Below, in pieces: positions 36,136-45,502 of a stretch of DNA of 64,000 bases. Under the pieces are notes generated by a model that saw nothing but the letters and a program-made list of their open reading frames with translations, did not search any database and was not told the DNA's origin. Position numbers and translations under genes: made by a program. Location of the stretch: positions 62,001 to 126,000 of the forward strand of contig JAPEVF010000053.1 in the NCBI GenBank assembly GCA_029747585.1, in the 5' to 3' direction. How positions within the stretch are numbered: position 1 is the first letter of the stretch; every line of letters begins with the position of its first letter. The stretch comes from Pleurotus djamor. Lineage: Eukaryota > Basidiomycota > Agaricomycetes > Agaricales > Pleurotaceae.

Positions 36136-36284
36136 ACACCACTTAACACGGTTTTCTATGTACGCTTCGCGTTTTTGATGATGGGTCATGGAGGGACGAT
36201 AGGAGTCATCTCCTGAACTTATTCCTAGGCCTATCGAAATTGTAGTTTCCAACGTTAATAACTGGCACGCCGACTTCAACATGA

Positions 36285-38121
36285 ATGATGATTGAACTCG
36301 AACTCACACAACTCATCGACTACGACGCCCTACTTGAATATTTTCGAGGTCGGTATGAACACAGTCGTAAAACAATATTGAGTATCGTCCCGATATTACT
36401 ACCCTTTCCTTTCAGGCCTGCCCCACTGGAAAAATCACCTAGAGGTCGCAGAAAAGTCCATTTCTTAGTCGTGGACTGGATCAGCTGGCGGGAAAGCTTC
36501 TGATGCCGCGACGGAGACTCAAAGTTGCTTCTTATTGCTCCAACTGGTTACTTGCTCGACCTGATCGGATGGCTCTATCCTTCCGAATCCTTACTTCTGC
36601 CCAAGGTGTCACGTTTCTTGTAGTCTCTCAAGGGTCCCCCGTATGCCATACTTTGCTTCTGGCCTGGGACCCCTTTTCTCAGAGGTGATTCTATTGTCTG
36701 TATGATCCCGGAACATGGGCCAGCCGCGTGTTTTTCCGTACGCTAGTTGGACAGAAAACCAACAGGAAACCCGCTTCGAGCTCGCGGTCGGTAATGCCAC
36801 TTACCACCAGGGGTTTCAACGCATCTTCACGAGCAACCCCTTTACCCATGTCTTTACCAATCCAAGGCTCGAACGCGTCAGGAGTCATTACCGCGCTCCA
36901 GTGCCAACTTCCTCGGAGTTCAAGACGCTTTATTGCAAAAGACATCCGCACACAGATCCACCGCAGCTGGAGCCTGGCGTTTCACCCGTTTCTGTATCCG
37001 ACGAAGGCAGAGAGTACCATCTGCTCGGAATAGGAGAATATAGCCATACAATCATGAAGCCAGCAACGTTGAGTGATGTGCCAGAGATTTTATTCGACGT
37101 TCTCGAAGGTGTGAGCCCCGTGTCTTACTTCATCATCACTGACTCAACGCTTTAAGCTTCAGTGATGAAATATTTATACGTTGATCGGCAGGTTTTTCAC
37201 CGTGGCATCAGCAAGGGGAATGTCCTATCCTTGAAAACACCCATAGTTCCTAAGTCTGACCCAAACGACCACAACGGAATTCGTTTCATCCAACGCCTGT
37301 TGGATTCCAAGTGCGCACATACAAGTTCTCTTCCAATTTAGAACTCACCTTCCATCCCAGAGCACACCCACACGCTACCCAAACGATGCTAATCGACTAT
37401 AACAATTCGGAATTTTTGCCAGTGGGAGAAAGGGGAGATCAAAGTTCCGAAGGCCATCGTCGAACGGTCGGTCGAATTTTACTATCGGTCGATTTTTATT
37501 GAGCAATTCATTGTTTAGGGGACACCAGGATTCATGTCTCGTGCTGTGGAGAACGGTGGACCCCTCCCGATTACTGAATCCTTCGTCGAAGCGCCTCCGA
37601 TCCCAGTCGCTCACGCTGACTACAAGAAACTATACCCGGATCGAGTCAGAGACTTCCCCCCATCACACTCCCAGGACCAGCCCCAGGATCCTAAGGCCAG
37701 AGCTTGGAGACATGATCTTGAGCACGATTCGGAATCTGTTTTCTGGGTGTTATTCTATTGGTTAATGGTTGCACGACCACTCGGGAAAACACCTGAACCC
37801 ATTCCTCTCCATGTCTGGAGTGCTTTCGTCGACGACTGGAACGCTAGACACAGTCTTATCTCCGGCCTCATAAGTCACAAGTCTTTCCACAGTACCTTCG
37901 GCCGTGCTGTCCCTCTACTATGGAGCCTCGCTAAGGTGATCGCGCCCGATAGGTCCTGGCTTTCAGAGGATGACCCACGCAACCATGCGTTGTATACTTT
38001 GGAGGCATTTCAGCGGCTTGTCCATAATTTCATCGTTGCGAATGAAGCCCAAGGATTTATGGGTACGCCAATCGATGTAGAAACTCCTCGCGTCCCAGAT
38101 AGAGTATACCCCATGGCATAG
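36285..38121 (+). pseudogene. FunK1-type kinase (copy E), degenerate, HRD changed to HRG
   Basis: The 5' half survives as pieces in different frames (NWLLARPDR near 36545, then FTSNPF near 36825, LLGIGEYSHTIM near 37020). From 37165 the family exons are again readable: YLYV..., catalytic loop FHRGISKGNV with Gly in place of the catalytic Asp, LIDYNNSEF for DFN, then GTPGFMSRAV (from 37519), WRHDLEHDSESVFW and RSWLSEDDPRNH, ending at a TAG at 38119-38121 without the acidic tail seen in B-D. Frameshifts in the N-half and loss of the catalytic Asp indicate a pseudogene; the well-kept C-half might suggest later decay than in the N-half. Confidence 0.75.
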
Positions 38122-38511
38122 GCGGAAGCTGTAGTCCCATCGCCATGGATATTTCGAGGGCCTTTGTCGGATGCTTGGAATAACCCCTTCGTACAATCCA
38201 TGTAGCCCAAAATGATCGATCCGGGAAGTAACATTGGCACCGCAAATCCAAACGTAGCTGGACCAGCTCCAAGCGAAGGGAGTCTCACTACCTAAATAAT
38301 GAGACGACAAGATAAATAAAGTGTATCCTACAATTCTACGAAAATACAGTACAATGATGCGGACAAATATGTGCCTTCGAAGTGGTATCTACACCTAAAA
38401 AATACCGTTCCTTGAATGATTCGAAAGCGAATAACAAAAAGGCATGAAGGAGATTCTAACAAATGAATGTCCAAGATGATGCAAATGCGAAGGCAAGGCA
38501 AAGTCAGCGTA
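38122..38511. other. convergent 3' flanks of FunK1-E and 7TM copy 2
   Basis: Nothing recognised apart from the two gene ends. Confidence 0.5.
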
Positions 38512-40305
38512 TCAAACGGTCTTATGTCGTGAAGGTGGTTTGTAGAACGTATCGTTACTGTCCGTCGAAGGTAACCGGTCGTAGCTCCCACCACCACCGC
38601 TGGCATCCACCCACCCTCTGTGCCTGCGCGGTCGATCATGGGAGGACGGCGGTATACCCAGCGAATTGACGGCAGCTACGATGAAGCTACGTTTGCTGGG
38701 ACTGACATCGTCACCTCCACCCCTTATCCGATTGTCACTGATATCAGCACCCAGCATCATCACCGAACTACCCCAACGGGAATCAAAAGCCATTTCCTCG
38801 TCCGCACCTGCCATTTTCTTGGCTTGTGAATCCGCATGATGGTAATACTTGGGCTCCTTGGAAGGTCGAATTGTTGGGCTATCCAGGGTGGAAGACGAAG
38901 ATCCTCCACGAAGATGGAGTGGACGCGTTGCAAGATTTTTATATCTGCATTCATCGGTGATGGGCTTCGGGAGGCAGAAGAACCATGTGTAGAAAATGTC
39001 GAGCTGACTACCGAAGACGATGACGGCTATGGCAGGCACTTCATGGTGGACGAGCGACCATCAGCGCTTGATGTGAGCATTGAGAATAAGAGGGAAACTT
39101 ACGGAACCCCAGGAAGACACTAAAATTTGCCCCGTGTTTCTTCTTATCCACATACAAAAATCCCATCCTATACAATGAACGCTGTGAGTGGCGGTAGGGG
39201 AGATTTTGTAAAAAGACGACTCACACGATGGTCATGCAGGCAAAAGCAGTAAACAGGATGAGACGCACGACGATGGCGATGGCATGCATTGGCGTTCTAC
39301 TCGTGTACTCACGGTACTTCTGATATAGAATAGAAGTGATAGCGACTGAGAAAGAAGGTCAGGTCCCATCAAACGATAATAGTTGAGTGCTCTCACTTTC
39401 GACTCCAATTCCTAAACAGAGAAGACCAGAAACGATACTGAAAGACACGTTTCCTCTGTGATGGAGTTGTTGAGTTGCAGATCAAAACGGATGAGGTGGG
39501 ACGTACGGCACATCCGATTTGAAGTCACAGTACATCCAACACTCTGCAAGCTGGACTTGGTCATCAGTGTGCACTATGCCATACTATGGGAAATTCAATG
39601 ACAATTCGGAACACGATAAAGTACATTCAATCGAAACTTACTGAGAGTGTCACAACGAAGAAAACGATTTCGAATGCGTATGGCATGACCAGCAACTAGA
39701 GAATCTCAATATAAGTCACGGAAATGGGGGTTGTGATATTTTTGCCTACTATGGTATCTTTGAGAATCGGGTGCTTGGTTTCGACGTTCGACAGAACTGA
39801 TCGGACCGAGAACCATGTCTGTATTTGGTTTCAGCTCGTGGTGACCAAGGGATGAATGAATGGGACGAACATGAATAATCAAGGCCAATGTCGAGCTCGC
39901 TGTCCTGGAGGAGGATGAGGCCGTGGGAGGACGATGATGGGGTACAACTCACATCGTCGGTGCTGCATAGATCAAGCTCGCTTGGACAAGACATAACTTT
40001 TTGCTTGAAACGTCCCCTTCAGCGATACGATCTTCGTCTCCAGCAAGAAAGAGTAGCACGTATGAAACACAAGAAATCATCCAAGTCAGGCAAAAGTTTA
40101 TCCACACAGGATGCCTTTTGATTTTCTTGGAGAGGAAGACTGTCCAAAGGATCAGCGTAAATCCAGCCCATCCGAAGAGTTGTAGCGCGATGAAGGCTTT
40201 AGTGAGATTCTTGTCATGCATCTTTTCACCACCACCCGATCGTGGCTGTATTGAAGGAGGAAGGGGAACCCCGTCATCGAGGGTGGGAACGGCGTCGAGG
40301 AACAT
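38512..40305 (-). CDS. 7TM receptor-like membrane protein (copy 2)
   Basis: Nine exons on the minus strand: 40305-39953, 39895-39871, 39818-39750, 39695-39642, 39550-39507, 39437-39397, 39345-39225, 39167-39103, 39038-38512; 432 residues with all phases correct. Same orphan 7TM class as the gene at 25081-26603: WINFCLTWMISCVSYVLLFLAG in TM2 (22 residues in the protein, named here only as the block starting WINFC), LCLVQASLIY in TM3, MYCDF in the outer loop, RLILFTAFACMT in TM6. It differs by a longer N-terminus (about 35 residues before TM1) and a 110-residue Ser/Gly/Arg-rich cytoplasmic tail, typical of regulated receptors. Exon borders agree with copy 1 except that copy 2 lacks two introns near TM6-TM7. 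Ligand unknown. Confidence 0.8.
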
Positions 40306-42422
40306 GATGATGACAGATACAAAGGGTGACCTTGAACGAAAGGTGTAACGAGAGGAGACGGACCAGCCTTGAACGAACGATAGAAAGGAGCGGGTAAGGA
40401 CGCCAGGGATGCGTTGGAGTGGCGTCCGGGTGGGCGTCGAGGGAGGAAGAGACGAGGGCCGAGGAACTCTGCATCACTGGGGATAGTTGATATTTGACTA
40501 CTCACGCCTTGTCTACCGAGCTCCATGTGAGCGTGGCAGAGCAAATTCGTGATGGGGTGATGCCAACAACCAACCCGTCAGAGGTCATCGAAGAAGCCAA
40601 AATCCCAAGGCCAAAGGGTGAACGGGACCTCCTCAGCGTCGTTGATCCTGTTGGTATGGCCTCGAAGGGATCGGTACGAGAAAATGTCGGTAAGGGTCGA
40701 ACCGTCTGTCTGTCTGAGTGCAAAGACAGCTCCCTGGTACGTGGTGATGATTCCTTTGTAATGATCAAACCTTGAAAAAGATCCGAGCGTGGTTGACATG
40801 GGAGAACTGCAATCAGCGATTCTATTCAGCAGGTGCGCCGAGAGCCATTGGTCGTAAACGACGATTAATGGATCACGCAGCAGCGCTCCTTGTACGAAAG
40901 TGCTGCGTGCCAGCACATCGTTTGTAAAGGGCGGCATATTGATGCGTACGCAGGACTCCTCAGGCTACATAAGACTGAGGAATCAAATCTTCGTTGCGGC
41001 CATCATACATCATCAGCATATCATGCGACCTTGTCTTGCTTCAAGTCTACTCGGACAATATTCAGTCTCACGAATCAGAGAAAGGTTTCGCAGAGCCACC
41101 CCGCCAGATAAAAGCAGCATCTATTGTATCTAGAGTATGATATTCAGAAACATTTTGAATCCTTGGGGATTGGGCGTAACGGGGACATACCGCAGCAATG
41201 GATTTCCGATACGAGCCCCAGGGAGTCACCGTCCTATTCAATCAGAATCCTGATATCAGTGACTTCGGGTCGCGTAGTAGCTTCGAGTTGGCTTCGAGGT
41301 TTCTAACGGAGCACGGCGTCGTCACTAGTATGCTGCGATGCGTGACGTGAGTTACAACTCGTGGTCACAGGTCACGCCCTCATTGAACCTGGCCAGAACC
41401 ACCCCTCTCCCTTTCTGCAAGAAGAAAACCTCCACCCTATTAATGTATCCCGGGGAACCATATCCTAAGAGCTACAACTGTGTCTCTTTCTCCATTTGTG
41501 TGGGATTTTTCTTCAAAAGCCCGGGACACTCCCTTCGGACTACTGACTGCGGTGCACCAACTGAAACTTGAAAGCGAACATCCTTGGGCACCTATCACAA
41601 AATCTCAAGGACGAAACGCGAAAGACTTATCCACAAATCTCTGGCCTCGTTCCGAACTTTCTTGTAATATTGATGCCCTTTCTTGGTCCGTCCTTGCTGG
41701 ATTCCGCTGCACGTTTGCCTTTCCCATGTCTTTATCGAAAAACTCGCGTGGGCAACCCATATTGACGAACCGAATAGAGGGCCAAATGATCAGAACGCCA
41801 ATTTCGCACTTCTCGTTTCTCCTTTTCTTCCACTCAATCGGCGCCTGCCCTTACGCTTTGGACGTGTGGCTTTCATATGGTACCCCATATCCCTAACATC
41901 CGGTGCAAGTCGACCAATCGAACGCGGTTCCTCATCACAGGCTGTCTAATCTACCCTGACATTCTTTCTTACCACCAAACACCTTCACGGAAACTCAAGC
42001 TCAAAGCTCCCTCCCCCATCAGAAATCCGTACTCCCGCCTCATGCTGCCTATAGACCCGCCACAAATGGAAGTCGTCTAAATAACCTTCCCTCGCCGCCC
42101 GTTCGTATCGTAACGCAACTTTCCAGAACCTCTCATGCACACTCTTATCGCTATACTTGTAGCTCAAAGGTCACGCTAAAATAGTACAGGTCGCGAATAT
42201 GCTCTGAGATAGGTGGAACATCGCGTGTCGACAATGCCGAAGCGTCTCGCCTTGCCACCCTTGTCTACGAATTAACTTCCCAACGGGCTCTTCTCACCGA
42301 TTCATCGCACTCATCGCTACACGAGTCGATGGAGAATGAATAATTCTACTCCTTTACGAGCTTAGCACGATTTCTCGAAGTAGTGAGCTAGGTATTGCGC
42401 AAAACGAGACGACCGGGAATTG
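40306..42422. other. gene-poor stretch, nothing recognised
   Basis: Upstream region of 7TM copy 2 and long non-coding sequence. Several open frames (40494-40775, 41480-41949) show no family resemblance or splice support. Confidence 0.4.
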
Positions 42423-42571
42423 TATAAAGGCCACTCGTGCACGACCTACAACGACAGGAAACTAGTTCACCTACTTGCCTATGTAAGTTCCTCCTCCACC
42501 ACCATGGCGAATTACATGGACTGACTTGCCCTCCTTTCATTCCTCTGTAGAAACCAACCGACCAAACAACA
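42423..42571 (+). promoter_or_regulatory. secreted-protein 1 promoter, TATA box and 5'UTR intron
   Basis: TATAAAG at 42423-42429, then a leader with ACGACAGGAAAC, then a 68-nt intron 42483-42550 (CCTAT/GTAAGT...TGTAG) fully inside the 5'UTR. The same arrangement stands before the two paralogues. Confidence 0.75.
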
Positions 42572-42898
42572 ATGAAATACTTCGTCGCCTTCGCTTTCGC
42601 CGCCCTTCAGGCCGCCTTCGTTGCAAATGCAGCCGCACTCTTCATCGTCCCGGACGGTCACATCCAAAGCTGCTACCAAACCAGCAACTTCGGGAGCAGA
42701 GTCCATAACTGTGGTTCATGCAAGGAAGGCCATCACTTCATCCCTACGGGATTTTGTGACATTGGATTCGAATGCTGCAAGGGAATGTGCTGCTACATGG
42801 ACTTTGACTCTGGATCGAGCGCAGTTGATTATGAGTACATGCTACGAGGCGGAGTGCCGGATAGATACGAGATGGTCAGGGAGCAGCAGATGTACTAG
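42572..42898 (+). CDS. small secreted 8-cysteine protein (copy 1)
   Basis: Single coding exon, 108 residues. Residues 1-20 form a signal peptide (MKYFVAFAFAALQAAFVANA). The mature part has eight Cys in the order C-x12-C-x2-C-x11-C-x5-CC-x3-CC, with the core CDIGFECCKGMCC, followed by an acidic/polar tail of about 35 residues. Two tandem paralogues share the signal peptide, cysteine spacing, promoter and leader intron. The order of Cys pairs differs from hydrophobins. Small size, secretion and local duplication are typical of effector-like or antimicrobial secreted proteins, but no function is known for this pattern as far as I can recognise it. Confidence 0.85.
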   Translation: MKYFVAFAFAALQAAFVANAAALFIVPDGHIQSCYQTSNFGSRVHNCGSCKEGHHFIPTGFCDIGFECCKGMCCYMDFDSGSSAVDYEYMLRGGVPDRYEMVREQQMY

Positions 42899-43768
42899 TA
42901 GTTTTTGGTGCACCGTACCGCCCCAGTCGCGTCTTTTCTTCGATGCTTGGAATCAAAGCATTGTTTCCTTGACAAGATGTCACTCAAGCTTCAAGCCTCA
43001 AACTGCGCAATGGCGCATTACCCCTTCATGCGATTGGACTGTCTGCCCAGTTTTCGACACGCCCCCGGGTTTGTTATCAGCTCGGCGCTCCAGATTTGTC
43101 TACCCTATGTGTTGTAAGCGCTCGTTTCTCCCCGTCAACTTGCACTTCTTGTACTTACTTCAATGTTCAACCGTTCAAATGGCCAACGTCGCCCTCAGCT
43201 TTATTATTAACCTTCAACATGACTTTGACGGGAAGCTGCAGAGGGATAAATCCTCGGACTTCGGCTCTTGGGCGGCTGGGTGATCTAGAACGAGTGCGAG
43301 TTCTCCACTGAAGTACGATGGTCAAGACTGAGGCCAACAACGTCCTCTTCCTTCGCGCTTCGAGCTGGACTACATCGAACTTTGGAGCTGAAGCCCAGTG
43401 AGCCAAGTACTATAGTCAAATTCGTCATGCGAACCTCACTGTACATCGACGACAGGATCCAATCCGAATAAATGTACACTATATTCCTCAAGCATGCAAT
43501 GACAAAAACCTTGACCATGTCGTCTCTCTGAATTAGCGTTGATCTTAACCTTAGAAGTGCTCGGAATTGCCTCAGTTCTCCGACTGCTGCTTGCAAGTCG
43601 AAGATCCGAAAACACCAACCGTATGTTGCCAAGTGCATTCGAAAATACACATCCGAATATTCTTGGATCGATGTATTGGTTTTTTATGACCATGCACCCC
43701 GCTAGGCTCGACTTGAACTAGCTCGGCCGAATGATGTCGCTGCATGCTGCGGTAGAAGGGCTTCCGTC
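42899..43768. other. intergenic after secreted protein 1
   Basis: Nothing firmly recognised. A plus-strand frame at 43539-43721 ends in a hydrophobic stretch (MYWFFMTMHP) that could belong to an upstream exon of the weak membrane-protein gene next to it. Confidence 0.35.
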
Positions 43769-44139
43769 ATGCCTTCCCCCGTCTTCCTCAGCCTGGCCTG
43801 GGCCATGGTGTACGCTCCTCTCACGTACGCCTTCAACATGATTCTCCTCGCTCCCACTTGGACCAGAAGCCCCCGCTCACCTGTTGCAACTATTCTTGTG
43901 TTTGTATACGCCTTCGACATTTCAATACAACAGTTCGGTAGCGAATATACCCTCGCTAAGTGTATGTAGCGTTCGAGACGCGCGACCTTGACATCGTCAT
44001 CCTCACCTGATACTGGATTAAAATAGCACCTCAGCAAACTCCCCGTTTTACCAACGGTGATGCACCGATATATCAAGAGATCCACGACGTAGATGAACTC
44101 TACTCGTTTGCGCCCATGATGCCTTCTCGCAAGTCGTAG
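43769..44139 (+). CDS. possible small membrane protein or gene fragment
   Basis: Two exons fit together: 43769-43961 and 44027-44139, intron GTATGT...AATAG, 101 residues with a matching phase. The first exon contains two hydrophobic stretches (around LAWAMVYAPLTYAFNMILLA and VATILVFVYAF); the second gives a polar tail ending in PMMPSRKS. I recognise no family. It could be the 3' end of a larger transporter-like gene whose upstream exons have decayed. Support is only the clean splice pair, the frame and the hydrophobicity. Confidence 0.35.
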
Positions 44140-44207
44140 ACCGATGCGCAGAGTTTGTAATGGTTTTAATGTAGTCATAATAGGACCTACGACTGCTAGA
44201 GGAACTG

Positions 44208-44342
44208 CATAAAAGCAACCTTTACGCGACCTACACTGACAGGAAATCAGCTCCCCTCGTTACCTATGTAAGCTATATTCGCCTACTTTGGCCAAGTCCG
44301 CACTGACATCTTCCTGTTTATCTTCGTAGAACCGCCTCAGTT
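44208..44342 (+). promoter_or_regulatory. secreted-protein 2 promoter, TATA-like box and 5'UTR intron
   Basis: CATAAAAG at 44208-44215, leader with ACTGACAGGAAATC, and intron 44268-44329 (CCTAT/GTAAGC...CGTAG), matching the layout before copies 1 and 3. Confidence 0.7.
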
Positions 44343-44636
44343 ATGCAATACTTCGCCGTGTTCGCTTTCGCCGCCCTCCAGGCAACTTTGCTTGCAAACG
44401 CTGCCGTGTTGCACGCAGTCCCAGGCCTTCGCAATCCAGTCACTTGCTACCAGATCAGCGATTACGGGAGCAAGATCCACCATTGCTCGCAATGCAGGGA
44501 AGGCTTTCAATTCACGGGTGGTCAACCCTGGTGCGATATTGGATTTGAATGCTGCAAGGGTCTTTGCTGCAAGGAAATGGAGGAGGATGAAGATGACTAT
44601 CAAGTTATCATCGAGGCTCAACGTACTGGGTGTTGA
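44343..44636 (+). CDS. small secreted 8-cysteine protein (copy 2)
   Basis: Single coding exon, 97 residues. Signal peptide MQYFAVFAFAALQATLLANA, then the same eight-cysteine arrangement, C-x12-C-x2-C-x12-C-x5-CC-x3-CC, with core CDIGFECCKGLCC, and a short acidic tail (EMEEDEDD) ending in an extra Cys (TGC). The tail Cys makes nine in the mature protein, an odd number. The leader intron and TATA-like box match the other copies. Tandem, same orientation as copies 1 and 3. Confidence 0.85.
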   Translation: MQYFAVFAFAALQATLLANAAVLHAVPGLRNPVTCYQISDYGSKIHHCSQCREGFQFTGGQPWCDIGFECCKGLCCKEMEEDEDDYQVIIEAQRTGC

Positions 44637-45211
44637 CGTTGAGGAAGTTGTCGAGGAAGCAGAGTCAATATGATTGTCAGAAATTGAAGCAGCGATAAAG
44701 AGATTCTTACTGGCTGTTGTTCAGCGAAATGCGAAAGAAATACATACTTCTTGCCAGAAGTCTTCGAATGCGGGCACTGCAACGATCCAGGGGCCCGCTG
44801 CCATCCGCGGAGTCCAGGAATATTTAGACGCTCGTCATTGGCTGCTCGGGTAAGTTGGCCAGACCCTGCGGCAACCCTCGGGAGGACGACTATTTACTTT
44901 GCCCCGCCATCGCTTCTTGCCATTGTAACGCTTCATGGAAACCGAAGCTCAAGCATCGATCGAAATGCCCATCAGATATTGCACACAAACTCGCGTTTAA
45001 AGCATCGGTCGGATGGACGTTGACGTTGACCGTTGACCGTGGAACGTGGAACAATAAAAGCCACACCTCATCTACTACCTTCAACGACAGGAATCTAGCT
45101 CCTACTCACCTATGTAAGTCACTTTTTGACTCCATCTTCGCCGCTGGCTACACCACACCACACCGACTACACCTCTTCTCTCTCTCTCATACAGAAACGA
45201 CTCAAAACGAT
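44637..45211 (+). promoter_or_regulatory. secreted-protein 3 upstream region, TATA-like box and 5'UTR intron
   Basis: The last 160 bases hold the promoter: CAATAAAAGCC near 45052-45062, leader with ACGACAGGAATC, and intron 45114-45194 (CCTAT/GTAAGT...ATACAG). A short GTTGAC/C repeat lies at 45019-45037, just upstream of the TATA-like box. Nothing else is recognised in the interval. Confidence 0.65.
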
Positions 45212-45502
45212 ATGAAGTACTCCGCCGTGTTCGCGTTCGCCGCCATCCAGGCTACCTTCTTCGCCAACGCAGCTGCTCTTTTCGCTGTCCCAGGTGTCCA
45301 CACTCTCGCTACTTGCTACAAGACCGATAATCACGGGAGCAAAGACCGTGGCTGCAGCCCGTGCAAAGCAGGCCATGTATTCAGCTTCTTGGGACCTTGC
45401 GACATCGGGTACGCATGTTGCAAAGGTTTCTGCTGCAAGCCTGGCGGTCTTGATGAGAACCATGAAGTCAACGTCAAACGAGGTTGGGCGTTCTGGTTGT
45501 GA
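45212..45502 (+). CDS. small secreted 8-cysteine protein (copy 3)
   Basis: Single coding exon, 96 residues, starting at the ATG at 45212. The same frame is open far upstream, but the signal peptide (MKYSAVFAFAAIQATFFANA) and the leader intron show where translation starts. Eight Cys: C-x12-C-x2-C-x11-C-x5-CC-x3-CC, with core CDIGYACCKGFCC. The C-terminal tail is short and ends with an aromatic stretch (GWAFWL), unlike the acidic tails of copies 1 and 2, so the tail is the variable part of the family. Confidence 0.85.
   Translation: MKYSAVFAFAAIQATFFANAAALFAVPGVHTLATCYKTDNHGSKDRGCSPCKAGHVFSFLGPCDIGYACCKGFCCKPGGLDENHEVNVKRGWAFWL

Noticed and set aside
44855..45211. Long 5' extension of the secreted-protein 3 frame
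   Set aside because: The signal peptide, the leader intron and the two paralogues fix the start at 45212; the upstream frame is untranslated leader and promoter.
42572..45502. Secreted proteins as hydrophobins
   Set aside because: They have eight cysteines, but the order is C-C-C-C-CC-CC rather than C-CC-C-C-CC-C.
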